DNA of 20,698 nt from a bacterium Ga0077546 (GCA_001464165.1 LNEX01000352.1:1-20698), one strand, 5' to 3'. Positions 7,117-15,696 are shown, counted from the stretch's first letter. Notes: generated from the letters alone by a model not told the origin. Numbers and translations: made by a program.

Positions 7117-8848
7117 CTCTTTCTTCAAAGTAGTTATAGCCAGCGCCTTTTCGCTTGCTCTGCCTTTTTGCGCCATAATATATCCTTTTTCGGCCGCTGC
7201 CACCACTTTAGCCGATGCTGACGGCTTGCTTCTGCAAGCCAAACTTAAGCAAGCAGAAGATGCTTATCGCGAATTGCTTGAAGAAGATCAAACCGGCGAT
7301 GCCTACGCCGGACTTGCTGTCGCTTTAGCCAAACAATCATGGCCCGCGAAGTTGCTTGAAGCAGAAAAACTTTTGAAGAAAGCCAAAGAAAAGTTTTCTG
7401 ATAATCCTAATGTTATTGCTGCTGCCGGATACGTTTCTTATGTTCACTCTAAGACAGTGGCTTCACCAGCAAAGCGCGACCTTTATTTAGAGGCTGCCGA
7501 AAAACTCTGCAAAAAAGCCATAAAAGAGAACCCTAGCATTGTCATTGCCCAGCAAACTCTGGGCATGGTCAAAATTGCCCAAGACGACATGGACGGCGCC
7601 GTTGACCCTTTGCGCAAAGCTACTTCATTGGCCGAGAATAGCGTCAACCTGACTTTGCTAGCTCAGGTTTTGCTGCACTTAGATCCCCACGACAAAGAAG
7701 CAGAAGAGTTCGTCAATAAGGCTCTGCAACTTAAAAGTGACTATGGTCCAGCGCACTTACAAAAAGCTGTGGTGCTTACTAATCAGGGCAAGCATGAAGA
7801 AGCCTACATGGAACTGCACAACATACCTGATAGTGGCCGCGGATCTGATTGGCATTTGGTCGAAGGCGATATTTACCGCAAACAAGGTGATGGACCCTCG
7901 GCCTTAGCTAGTTGGGGCAAAGCAAATTCTTTAGACCCCCGCAACCCTGAGCCATACAAACGAAAAGCAGAGTACTACACCAATCGCGGCGACGGCGAGC
8001 TAGCCATATCTGAGTATCACAATGCTCTCGATATTTTGCCCAACGATTTTCAAATGCGCAATCAACTATCTGAACTGGCTCTGCGTCAAGACAAACTAGA
8101 AGTAGCAGAATCTGAATTTAAGACTATTTTGGCTGGCAAACCAGATGACCCTACAGCCATGCTTGGCCTAGCCCGCGTTGGTTTCCGCAAGTTCCGCAAA
8201 GAAGGCTCTTATCCAGCTGATTTCACACAGTTGATGGACAAGTTGCAAAACATTGTCACAGAGCAATCAGTGCAAGGGGCCGTAATCAAAAATGGCACCC
8301 GCGACTTGCAAGAAAAAATAGATTTGTCTGAGGCAGAAAAGGCGCTAACACAAAACCGTTTCAGAGAAGCTAATTCCAAATTTACTTCTATCATTGAGAA
8401 GCACCGCGAAGAGCCATTTGAACTAATCACCCTTGGTGAGCAGTGCTACCAAGAAGGCGATTATCGCGCCGCAGAAAAAGCCTTTACCTATGCTAAAGAC
8501 ATGAATGAAGTCTCAACCCGAGCCGAACAAGGCATGAGTCGCATCAATAATCAGCGCAACGAAGCGGCACGGCAGGTCAAACTGGGCGATGCCACCTGGA
8601 AAATTCCCGAAGTAGCAATCGATCACTACAAGCAGGCTCTCTCAGCAGATCCACAATATTCCAACGCCTACTATGGTCTATTTAGCCTCTTCACCAAGTC
8701 CGAGAAACAAGACCCTGGTCAAGCCATTAACTACGCCCTATGCTTCTTAGAAGCCTCTGAAGATGCTAACCCGTTGCGCAAAGAAGTAGAATCGAACCTA
8801 GTAAAACTGAAGAAAAAATCTGGCCCTATCAAAGGCAAAGAAAATTAA
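7094..8848 (+). CDS. Secreted TPR-repeat protein
   Basis: I prefer the ATG at 7094 (584 aa): it gives a compact signal peptide (MTWRKQNSSFFKVV followed by a hydrophobic stretch to about 30 and SAAAT at 33-37), and AAAGGAG lies 13 bases upstream. An earlier ATG at 7058 (596 aa) has no SD and would lengthen the basic N-region. TPR-like helical pairs occupy most of the mature protein (46-80, 128-146, 155-180, 213-240, 252-280, 284-314, 317-350, 412-436, 441-470 and 492-530), several ending in the typical NPxx/DPxN turn. The start overlaps the end of the preceding TPR gene by 23 bp, so the two are probably translationally coupled and may work together. The binding partner is unknown. It is followed after 24 bp by a small membrane protein gene. 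Confidence 0.87.
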   Translation: MTWRKQNSSFFKVVIASAFSLALPFCAIIYPFSAAATTLADADGLLLQAKLKQAEDAYRELLEEDQTGDAYAGLAVALAKQSWPAKLLEAEKLLKKAKEKFSDNPNVIAAAGYVSYVHSKTVASPAKRDLYLEAAEKLCKKAIKENPSIVIAQQTLGMVKIAQDDMDGAVDPLRKATSLAENSVNLTLLAQVLLHLDPHDKEAEEFVNKALQLKSDYGPAHLQKAVVLTNQGKHEEAYMELHNIPDSGRGSDWHLVEGDIYRKQGDGPSALASWGKANSLDPRNPEPYKRKAEYYTNRGDGELAISEYHNALDILPNDFQMRNQLSELALRQDKLEVAESEFKTILAGKPDDPTAMLGLARVGFRKFRKEGSYPADFTQLMDKLQNIVTEQSVQGAVIKNGTRDLQEKIDLSEAEKALTQNRFREANSKFTSIIEKHREEPFELITLGEQCYQEGDYRAAEKAFTYAKDMNEVSTRAEQGMSRINNQRNEAARQVKLGDATWKIPEVAIDHYKQALSADPQYSNAYYGLFSLFTKSEKQDPGQAINYALCFLEASEDANPLRKEVESNLVKLKKKSGPIKGKEN

Positions 8849-8872
8849 ATTCTAGAAGAAGTTGGAGGTCTT

Positions 8873-9349
8873 ATGGCTGTCGGTAAAAAAGGTATAAAAG
8901 CGGCAAAACCTTCAAAGGGGCAGACGGGCTCGGGCTTCAAGAGACCTGATCCAAAAAAAGCGGTCTTTGATGCTACGCCAGAAGAAGATGGTGCCGATAT
9001 TTCACATGACGGCAAATCGGCAGGCAAGCCCCACGATATTCGTGAAACCAAGGCCTATCTTAAGGCCCAGAATGGCGCTAAACGCATGTGGTCTAACTAT
9101 GTAGCCTTTCTCGGTAGCTCTTTTCGGCGCATGGATAGAGAAGAGCAAATCGCTATCATTCAAAAATTTTCAATGGTATTTAGTATCGGCATAGCCATCT
9201 TAGCAATCAGCTGCTTTTACTCGCTCTTGCCACAACAATTGAGAGTACTGGCCGTGCCAATTGCCATTGGCGGTGCCTGGTGGTTTGGCACTAAAGTGAT
9301 TGCGCCGCAAACAATCAATCGCCTGGACAAATATATCAATCCAGACTAA
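8873..9349 (+). CDS. Small membrane protein with two C-terminal helices
   Basis: A perfect SD (GGAGG, 8864-8868) precedes the ATG. The 158-residue product has a basic, polar N-terminal half (1-90; Lys-rich 1-30) likely in the cytoplasm. Two hydrophobic helices follow at about 100-118 and 123-142, with a short loop (LPQQLR) between them, which would put both termini on the same side. No domain is recognised. It lies 24 bp after the second TPR gene and 8 bp before another small two-helix membrane protein, suggesting the two small proteins form part of one membrane assembly served by the secreted TPR proteins. This last point is inference from gene order. Confidence 0.78.
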   Translation: MAVGKKGIKAAKPSKGQTGSGFKRPDPKKAVFDATPEEDGADISHDGKSAGKPHDIRETKAYLKAQNGAKRMWSNYVAFLGSSFRRMDREEQIAIIQKFSMVFSIGIAILAISCFYSLLPQQLRVLAVPIAIGGAWWFGTKVIAPQTINRLDKYINPD

Positions 9350-9357
9350 CAATAAAA

Positions 9358-9645
9358 ATGCAAATCAACAAAGAAAAACTGAAAGTGATTGGGGGCGCGC
9401 TAATTGTTCTAGCGGCAGTAGCAGTTATGTTCAATCAGGTTTTCAACTTTGCTTTTGGCATAGTGCGCATGGTCAGCATGATTCTCATCGCCCTCGCAAT
9501 TGCCTGGTTAATAACCAATGCCATGGTGCGTTTGCGCGGCAAGAAAAAAGTGATTAACACCATAGACACTAGAACACAAGCTCAATCACAGTCACCAGAG
9601 CTGGCAGCAAAAATTCCAGAAAACAGCGACAATGAAGCTGTCTAA
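9358..9645 (+). CDS. Small two-helix membrane protein
   Basis: The 95-residue protein starts only 8 bp after the preceding stop, with no obvious SD of its own, so translation is probably coupled. Hydrophobic helices are predicted at about 9-28 and 33-55, followed by a basic stop-transfer segment (RLRGKKK, 58-64) and a polar, acidic tail. By the positive-inside rule both termini would be cytoplasmic. It resembles no family I can name. Placement between another two-helix protein and an exported VirB10-like protein suggests a shared membrane location. Confidence 0.72.
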   Translation: MQINKEKLKVIGGALIVLAAVAVMFNQVFNFAFGIVRMVSMILIALAIAWLITNAMVRLRGKKKVINTIDTRTQAQSQSPELAAKIPENSDNEAV

Positions 9646-9681
9646 TGAAGTCTGTCAAAAAAAAGAAAGGACGCGGATAAG

Positions 9682-10641
9682 TTGAACAAGCAAGCAAGAC
9701 CGTTATTACTAGCTGCACTTTTTAGCATGATTTGCTCAACCGCCCAAGCAGCAAAAAAAGAAGAAGTCTTTGAAGACTCGTATCGCGCCCCCAATAGCTT
9801 TCATGGCAAAGCTGTTGTGCTGCCGATCGGCACTAGTTTTGAAGGAAGAATTCAAAGCACCATTGGCTCGTCAGCATCGAGGCCGGGTGAGCGCTTTAGC
9901 GTCGAGGTCAGTGCACCAGTGCTAGCTAATGGCACAGGAGTCTTGATACCGAGCGGTACTGAAGTTATTGGCGAAGTCGTAGAAGCAATTTCATCTTCAA
10001 GGCAACCTCAACAGAAGGGCTATCCCCGGCCACTAGGTAAGCTAAGAGTGCAACTGATGAGCATCCGCATGCCCAGTGGTGTAACCTTGCCACTAGTTGC
10101 CTCACTTTCTGGTGAAACGACCGCCAATCAAAAAAGTGGCAGCGGTGGGCTCAATTCGCGCAAGTCAAGTGTCGCCTATGTTGGCTCACAAGCGGGCTTT
10201 GATGCCGTCAATCCGGCCTTAAACAATAAGCGCGATCCGCGCACAGGCAAAATTGCTGTACTAAAAAGAGATGACATTCTTAAAGACCCAATTCTGGGCG
10301 AAGCCGCCAATTCAGGCGGCGGCAACAACAATAGTTTAGTGCGCTCGCTCGTCAAAAAAGGTCGAGACCTCTATATCTATAGCGGCTCCCCACTAACAGT
10401 AAAATTAGATGCACCACTGAAAATTTCATTTGCCGCTTCAAGTGGGCAGTCTTCAATTGACTCGGCCGCTCTAGACGAACCAGCACCGACCAAAGGCAAG
10501 TCGGGCAAGCGCTTTGCCAAAGAGCGCCCAGCCCCAGAGGCTGAAGCTCCAGAGAGTTCACAGAATGCACCCGCTCCCACTGGTAACATGCCAGCTAGTA
10601 GCAACAGGCCACGTGCGACTGGCCCCGGTAGTGACTTCTAA
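9682..10641 (+). CDS. Exported protein with a VirB10/TrbI-like beta signature, TTG start
   Basis: The frame begins at TTG (9682-9684), with AAAGGA about 10 bases upstream; no ATG gives a complete signal peptide. Residues 1-23 form a signal peptide ending AQAA. Residues 46-101 follow the pattern LPxGTxFxGxIxSxI...PGxxFxVxVxxPV...GVLIPxGxxVxGxV, which is the arrangement seen in the C-terminal beta-barrel of VirB10/TrbI proteins and in related exported beta proteins. A further strand-rich region lies at 117-145, a Gly/Ser/Asn linker at 150-218, and another beta segment (GRDLYIYSGSPLTVKL, 227-242). The tail 260-319 is Pro/Ala/Ser-rich and disordered. There is no N-terminal anchor like that of true VirB10 and no other type IV secretion gene nearby, so a role in secretion is not shown. 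It lies in the TPR operon, 29 bp before ubiX. Confidence 0.75.
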   Translation: MNKQARPLLLAALFSMICSTAQAAKKEEVFEDSYRAPNSFHGKAVVLPIGTSFEGRIQSTIGSSASRPGERFSVEVSAPVLANGTGVLIPSGTEVIGEVVEAISSSRQPQQKGYPRPLGKLRVQLMSIRMPSGVTLPLVASLSGETTANQKSGSGGLNSRKSSVAYVGSQAGFDAVNPALNNKRDPRTGKIAVLKRDDILKDPILGEAANSGGGNNNSLVRSLVKKGRDLYIYSGSPLTVKLDAPLKISFAASSGQSSIDSAALDEPAPTKGKSGKRFAKERPAPEAEAPESSQNAPAPTGNMPASSNRPRATGPGSDF

Positions 10642-10670
10642 ATGATTAGCTAAAAAATCGAGATTAAAAC

Positions 10671-11351
10671 ATGGCTTCTGATGATGCAATTTCTCACTCA
10701 AATCACTCAGATCAATCCAATCAGCTTCCTTTCGTAGTAGCTATTACGGGCGCCAGTGGCGCAATCTATGGCATGCGCCTGGTGCAATTTCTGATGGAAG
10801 TCAATCAACCAGTTGACCTTCTGATGTCGAAAGCGGCACTAAGAGTAGTCAAAGAGGAACACGATTTAGTCTTTGGCGAAGATTTCAAAGCTGGCCTACT
10901 GAAACATCTTCAATTACCAGATACAGTGCCACTGCGCACCCACAGCTTGACTGACTATGGCGCATCAGTAGCGAGCGGCTCTTATCGCACGAGAGGCATG
11001 GCAGTGGTGCCCTGTAGCCTCGGTACCCTTGGGGCTATCGCCAGCGGCCTGACTGAAAATCTTATTCATAGAGCGGCAGCAGTAACCCTTAAAGAGCGCA
11101 GAACATTGCTAATTTTAGTGCGTGAGATGCCTTTTGGCTTGATTCAGCTGCGCAATATGGTCACCATAACAGAAGCCGGAGGAGTTGTTGCCTGCGCTTC
11201 ACCTGGCTTCTATCATCGCCCACAATCAGTCGAAGATCAGATAGACTTTGTAGTTGGTCGTGTACTTGATCAATTCAATTTTGACAATAGGCTATTTAAG
11301 CGATGGAAAGAAGACAGCCGCCCAATCTACCAGGCATCAAAAAGAAGCTAG
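10671..11351 (+). CDS. ubiX: Flavin prenyltransferase UbiX
   Basis: This is a member of the UbiX/Pad1 flavoprotein family, which attaches a dimethylallyl group to FMN to make prenyl-FMN, the cofactor of UbiD-type decarboxylases (for example in ubiquinone synthesis). Motifs seen: GASGAIYG (27-34) for FMN phosphate binding, VPCSLGTL (113-120), NLIHRAAAVTLKERR (130-144) with the family's Arg/Lys/Glu residues, REMPFG (151-156), and the EAGGVVACASPGFY segment (168-181). Length 226 is slightly above the usual 190-210 because of a polar N-terminal extension (1-19). No ubiD lies in the window. It follows the VirB10-like gene by 29 bp, and its 3' end overlaps rimM by 49 bp, so these housekeeping genes ride at the end of the TPR operon. 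Confidence 0.93.
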   Translation: MASDDAISHSNHSDQSNQLPFVVAITGASGAIYGMRLVQFLMEVNQPVDLLMSKAALRVVKEEHDLVFGEDFKAGLLKHLQLPDTVPLRTHSLTDYGASVASGSYRTRGMAVVPCSLGTLGAIASGLTENLIHRAAAVTLKERRTLLILVREMPFGLIQLRNMVTITEAGGVVACASPGFYHRPQSVEDQIDFVVGRVLDQFNFDNRLFKRWKEDSRPIYQASKRS

Positions 11352-11869
11352 ACCCGGTGGGTGAGGGCACCTACACCTTTGTGGTCGGGCTTGTTACTGG
11401 CGTCAAAGGCCTGAGAGGTGATTTAAAGCTCAAACTCAAGGGCAATATCGACTTAATCGACAACATCAAAACAGTACAAATAGCCACCGCTGACGGTGCT
11501 CGACAAATTGCTCACGTTCGCAGTTTTAAGGCTGAGCAAAAACTTGTTTTGATGTCCCTAAAGGAATTCGCAGATCGCACCGCTAGTGAAGGCATAATTG
11601 GCGCCACATTGTTTACCGAGCGCTCGCAACTAAATGCTCTAAGTGAAGATGAATGGTGGCTTGACGACCTGGTAGGACTAAATGCTTTCACTGTCGAAGG
11701 TGAAGAACTAGGCAAAGTTTCAGCAGTGTTTGGAGAGACTTCTCAGCTCCTCGAAATTACCAAAGGCGATAAATCGCATTTGGTGCCTTTTGTCAAAGCA
11801 CTTGTGCCGGTAGTCGACATCAAAGCAGGGCGAGTGGAAATCGTCAATTTACCTGGTCTATTTGAGTGA
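11303..11869 (+). CDS. rimM: Ribosome maturation factor RimM
   Basis: RimM assists 30S maturation around the 16S rRNA head by binding ribosomal protein S19. The N-terminal barrel is seen in VGLVTGVKGLRGDLKLK (28-44), matching the family's GxhGhxGExxV pattern. The C-terminal PRC barrel begins at EWWLDDLVGL (117-126) and ends HLVPFVKALVPVVD (159-172) and NLPGLFE (182-188), the typical RimM finish. Length 188 is normal. The ATG at 11303 overlaps ubiX by 49 bp and has no clear SD; a GTG at 11357, just after the ubiX stop, would give a 170-residue protein still containing both barrels, so the start is uncertain. Unusually, rpsP, trmD and rplS are not beside it. Confidence 0.93.
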   Translation: MERRQPPNLPGIKKKLDPVGEGTYTFVVGLVTGVKGLRGDLKLKLKGNIDLIDNIKTVQIATADGARQIAHVRSFKAEQKLVLMSLKEFADRTASEGIIGATLFTERSQLNALSEDEWWLDDLVGLNAFTVEGEELGKVSAVFGETSQLLEITKGDKSHLVPFVKALVPVVDIKAGRVEIVNLPGLFE

Positions 11870-11939
11870 CATAGGCCAACTAATATTTAGCTAAAATCTG
11901 ACATTAACAATTACTCCTATTAAATCGGACGGCAGCAGC

Positions 11940-11968
11940 TTGATATCCGGTTACATATCTATTACATT
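11940..11968 (+). promoter_or_regulatory. Candidate promoter for the GT20 gene
   Basis: TTGATA (11940-11945, 5 of 6), a 17-bp spacer, then TACATT (11963-11968, 4 of 6) lie in the 217-bp gap between rimM and the glycosyltransferase, giving a leader of about 110 nt. The gap suggests separate transcription of the downstream gene. No terminator is evident after rimM. Confidence 0.4.
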
Positions 11969-12086
11969 ACTGTTTATTGTACTGACGATTTTTGCCCCCG
12001 GTCGCTCATCAATTCAAAGCAACTTCTTCGCAGTTGCTGTTCTCTGGCACCCATTTTTTTCGTTCGTTCCCACCACTCCATAGACT

Positions 12087-13538
12087 ATGAAAGCCATGAA
12101 CAGCGCAACTACAACGCCGGTTCTCTTCTCGCCGATTACCCAAGAAGAAATTGAACGGCTCGAACTATTTTTACCGACAGTCAATGTCATCTCATACGCG
12201 GGTCCAGGAGTTACTGGTGGCGTTCCTTTATCTCTAGAGCCCGTGGTAAGAAGGCTAGGAACTCGAGTCAACTGGTTTGCTCTTTCTGAGCTGCCCCATG
12301 CCAATACTGATTTTGCGCCACCATCTGCTGACAGCGCAGGTAGTGGGTTCAGCTACTACGCCCCCCTGGCTCCCAAACGGTTATTTGATGCGCACCAAAA
12401 CGTGGTTAATGGCTATCTATGGGATTTGCTCCATGGCTTTGTCTCTAAAAGTGCCTTTGACCCAGAAGCCTGGAAATCATTCCGCGCTCTTTGTCAGTCT
12501 GTTGCCTCTGAATGCATAACAACAGCGTCAGAAAGCTTCCCCACAATCTGTTGGCTCCACGACTATCAATTAGCCCTCGCCGCACCGGTTCTGGCATCTC
12601 AGCATGGCATTGTGCTCTCACAGTTCTGGCATGCTCCTTGGCCAAAACCCGAAATCATAGCGAGTTCTCCCATTGGTCGCGAACTAGTGCAGTCAATGCT
12701 GCACAACAAATTAATTGGCTTCCACACAGATGAATATGCGGAGAACTTCCTCAATACAGTGGCCGCATTGCTAGAGGACGCGGTGGTTGATCTCAACGGC
12801 TACAAAGCCACCTATCAAGGTAGAACCACATCTGTAGCCGTATTGCCTCTTGGCGTGGACATGCCGTATTGGCAAAAAATAGCCGCGGCCTCTAAACCAT
12901 ATTCTGAAGCCCTTGGGGAAAAACTAGGCCTAGCTAGTCAATTTATTCTGGGCGTAGAAAGACTGGAGTACACCAAAGGAATTCTAGAAAGATTGAACGG
13001 CTTAGAGTTGATGCTCAAGACTAGCCCATCTAACCACCGCCGCTTTCACTATGTGCAAATCTCACAAGAAGCCAAGCTCGATGGTACAGCCCCGCTTGAA
13101 TATGCTCGTCAAGTCGAAGCCAAAATTGCCGCAATAAATAAAGAGTACGGCCGGGAAGGTTGGCTCCCTATTATTCACCTCAAAGGAAAGCTCAACCATC
13201 AAGAGCTAGCCGCGTGGTATCAAGCAGCCACCGCACTTTCTATTAACTCTCTTAGCGATGGCATCAATGTCATTGCCAAAGAATTCGTTGCTTGTCGAAG
13301 CGATCAACAAGGAGTTTTGATTCTCTCGCGGGCTGCCGGCTGCGCTCGTGAGCTGGCACAGGGCGCCTATCTGGTTGATCCTAAAGCTCCTGTTGAAATC
13401 AGCGAAGCCTTCAAAGCAGCACTCTCTATAGATGTCGAAGAGAAGCGTAGGCGCATGAACGCTATGCGCGATGTTCTGACCTGGAATCAGCTGCATAACT
13501 GGGCCTTGAGCTTCTTGCGTTTGGCCATGGCAAAGTAA
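12087..13538 (+). CDS. GT20 family glycosyltransferase (trehalose-6-phosphate synthase-like)
   Basis: The 483-residue protein aligns by motif with OtsA, which transfers glucose from a nucleotide sugar to glucose-6-phosphate. Seen in order: GGV (44-46) at the donor-phosphate loop where OtsA has GGL; WLHDYQL (156-162; usual HDYHL) with Asp159; QFWHAPWP (179-186) with the catalytic-region His182; GFHTDEYAENFL (211-222); GVERLEYTKG (289-298) with donor-binding Arg292 and Lys297; and SLSDGINVIAKEF (388-400) with Asp391, Asn394 and Glu399. The usual LRDGMN is LSDGIN here, and HDYHL has lost its second His, so the acceptor may differ: trehalose-6-phosphate, glucosylglycerol-phosphate or another product. 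No OtsB-type phosphatase is in the window. A compatible-solute role is likely by family. The ATG has no obvious SD. It is convergent with the kinase gene, 28 bp apart. Confidence 0.85.
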   Translation: MKAMNSATTTPVLFSPITQEEIERLELFLPTVNVISYAGPGVTGGVPLSLEPVVRRLGTRVNWFALSELPHANTDFAPPSADSAGSGFSYYAPLAPKRLFDAHQNVVNGYLWDLLHGFVSKSAFDPEAWKSFRALCQSVASECITTASESFPTICWLHDYQLALAAPVLASQHGIVLSQFWHAPWPKPEIIASSPIGRELVQSMLHNKLIGFHTDEYAENFLNTVAALLEDAVVDLNGYKATYQGRTTSVAVLPLGVDMPYWQKIAAASKPYSEALGEKLGLASQFILGVERLEYTKGILERLNGLELMLKTSPSNHRRFHYVQISQEAKLDGTAPLEYARQVEAKIAAINKEYGREGWLPIIHLKGKLNHQELAAWYQAATALSINSLSDGINVIAKEFVACRSDQQGVLILSRAAGCARELAQGAYLVDPKAPVEISEAFKAALSIDVEEKRRRMNAMRDVLTWNQLHNWALSFLRLAMAK

Positions 13539-13566
13539 TTACGGAAGAGATCAGCTCAAACTGCAC

Positions 13567-15696
13567 TCAAAATGCACCAAAATAAACAGCACTAACCTCC
13601 GGTGGTAGAATCGGATCATGTAATGCCGGAAATCTACGCAAGGTCGGGACACTCTTCTTTGTTATGTTTGTAGCAAAGAGATTGACAAATTTGACCTTCC
13701 TCAACACTGTTAGCTGCTTCAAATCGTTATCATCTAAATTAGTACCGCTAAGCTCAAGGGAGGTTAGTTGGGTCATCTTAGCGATTATGGCAATATCACT
13801 CTTTTTCAACTTAGCACTCGTAAGCACTAGACTCTTGACGTTCTTTGACAAAAGCAATGACTGCAATACCGGCGTGCAATCACTAAGGTTAAGCAGTCCA
13901 ACAACCTCTAGACGCGGCAGCAGCTTGCTATCAAACAACGCCCGGTTACTAATGTTCTTGGTATCAATAAGCAAAAGAAATAGCTTCCTGAGTCCAGAGA
14001 TAGCCCTGAGGTCACTCTCGGTTATTTCAGTAGCACTTAAGTCTAAGACGCTGAGATTCTGCTGCCCCATGATGTAATCGATTAACACAGCAGATCTAGA
14101 CGTCCGCCCAGCTAACTTTAGGCAATCCAAACTATTGGCGGGAAAGAATTTAAGCAATTCAGGGTGGGCCAATGATATGGCATTAGCAGTGAATGAAATC
14201 TGACGCCATGGGCGCACCTTAAATTGCCCCATCGCCTCATACGATTTCTGTCCACCAACGCCAATAGTTTCTATTACACCAATACTTATTTGACCAGAGA
14301 AACTAAAAGTAACTGTGCCATCTTTAGCCCTGGTGAAATAGGGCTCCTTTCTTTCCTTCATGAAAAGCGCGACGGCCTTATCAGTCTCAGGACTAGAGCT
14401 GACCTCAACGGCTTCTAACTCTGCGGCCAGTTGTTTTTTGCTTGATTCAATACTTGGATTAAGGCCGACAAATGTGGCAGAAGAAACCGCCACTTTGGGC
14501 TTAGTAGGACTGGCCCATAGCCGTGAACAGAGAAAAATTATCGCCACTATAGCTACGATACTGAAGAAAGCCGCTATTGCCAGCACTGATTTGGAGTTGC
14601 GGTTTTCTAGGGAGTTCGATTCACCAGTCTCACTATTCTCATCGGAAATGAGATCATTATCAAACAATGCCTCATTGATCTGAAGCGGCTCAGTTGAACC
14701 TAGTGGTAGCGGCGCGCCTGAGTATTTTCTTTCAATAGTAAGCAAAACGCTTGCCACTTCCGCAAGTGATCGATAACGATCATCCGGCGCCTTAGCCAAC
14801 ATTTTAGCGACAACAGCTTCTAATTCGGGTGGGAAGTCTACTCCAGCGACTTCAGCCAGGGATGGCGGCATGACTGTGTGATGCATGATGGTTGTTTCTG
14901 CAGCCGAGCGCCCCAATAAAGGTGGTTTGCCAGCAAGGGCTTGAAACAAAGTGACGCCGACTGAGTACATATCAGTCCGGGCATCCAATTTACTGCCAGC
15001 GCACTGCTCAGGGCTCATATACAGGGGGCTGCCAAAGACTTCGCCCTGCATGGTCAGGCCTTGACCAATCTGCTCTGCGCTATCCAAGACCTTGACGATG
15101 CCAAAGTCGACGATCTTGACTCGCGAACCAAGACCAGAAGCAAGACCCGAGCCAGTCGGCTCAAGTAGCATGATGTTGCCTGGTTTAATATCCCGGTGAA
15201 TAATACCGCGCTCGTGAGCATAAGCAAGTGCGGAGCATACTTGCCGAAATATTGGCAGAGCCAGGTTTATCGGCAGCCGCTGATGCTCTTGCAAATAGTC
15301 AGCCAGGGATTCTCCCGAAAGCAGCTCCATTGTATAGAACGGCCGTCCATCAGGGGTTTGATTCATATCGTAGATCTTGATTATGTTGGCATGATCAAGT
15401 CTTGAGATAGCCTGAGCCTCAAGGCGAAAGCGTTTCCAAACATTCTCTGAAAGCTGTTCAGTCTTCAACACCTTCAGAGCCAGAATCTTATTCATGTGAA
15501 TGTGTTCGACTTTATAGACCAGACCCATGCCGCCTTCGCCGATAAATTCGAGCACCCGATAGCTGCCACCAATAAGTTCGTTTAAAGCAAAGCCGCTGGT
15601 GGCCTCGTAGGGTTTGCTCGAGATTTCACCGGTATGCTGGGTCTTCTCGTGAAAATCGAAGCCAAATCGGTCTTCGCCACTGGGATCTTGGGCCAT
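13567..15696 (-). CDS. Membrane Ser/Thr protein kinase with leucine-rich-repeat ectodomain
   Basis: An SD (GGAG) lies six bases before the ATG. The cytoplasmic kinase domain (46-322) is complete: glycine loop GEGGMG (53-58), Lys75 in ALKVL, Glu93, HRDIKPGN (167-174) with catalytic Asp169, DFG (197-199), activation segment FGSPLYMSPEQ (221-231), DMYSVG (242-247) and the Arg307 region. A linker (323-368) leads to one transmembrane helix (about 370-391). The extracytoplasmic part has a polar region (400-515) and leucine-rich repeats (about 520-690) with units such as LSVLDLSATEIT and LTSLELSGTNLD, a pattern typical of sensing or binding surfaces. There are no PASTA domains. It probably phosphorylates cytoplasmic proteins in response to an external ligand; both are unknown. 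It is transcribed alone and diverges from a small membrane protein gene. Confidence 0.93.
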   Translation of the reverse strand: MAQDPSGEDRFGFDFHEKTQHTGEISSKPYEATSGFALNELIGGSYRVLEFIGEGGMGLVYKVEHIHMNKILALKVLKTEQLSENVWKRFRLEAQAISRLDHANIIKIYDMNQTPDGRPFYTMELLSGESLADYLQEHQRLPINLALPIFRQVCSALAYAHERGIIHRDIKPGNIMLLEPTGSGLASGLGSRVKIVDFGIVKVLDSAEQIGQGLTMQGEVFGSPLYMSPEQCAGSKLDARTDMYSVGVTLFQALAGKPPLLGRSAAETTIMHHTVMPPSLAEVAGVDFPPELEAVVAKMLAKAPDDRYRSLAEVASVLLTIERKYSGAPLPLGSTEPLQINEALFDNDLISDENSETGESNSLENRNSKSVLAIAAFFSIVAIVAIIFLCSRLWASPTKPKVAVSSATFVGLNPSIESSKKQLAAELEAVEVSSSPETDKAVALFMKERKEPYFTRAKDGTVTFSFSGQISIGVIETIGVGGQKSYEAMGQFKVRPWRQISFTANAISLAHPELLKFFPANSLDCLKLAGRTSRSAVLIDYIMGQQNLSVLDLSATEITESDLRAISGLRKLFLLLIDTKNISNRALFDSKLLPRLEVVGLLNLSDCTPVLQSLLLSKNVKSLVLTSAKLKKSDIAIIAKMTQLTSLELSGTNLDDNDLKQLTVLRKVKFVNLFATNITKKSVPTLRRFPALHDPILPPEVSAVYFGAF

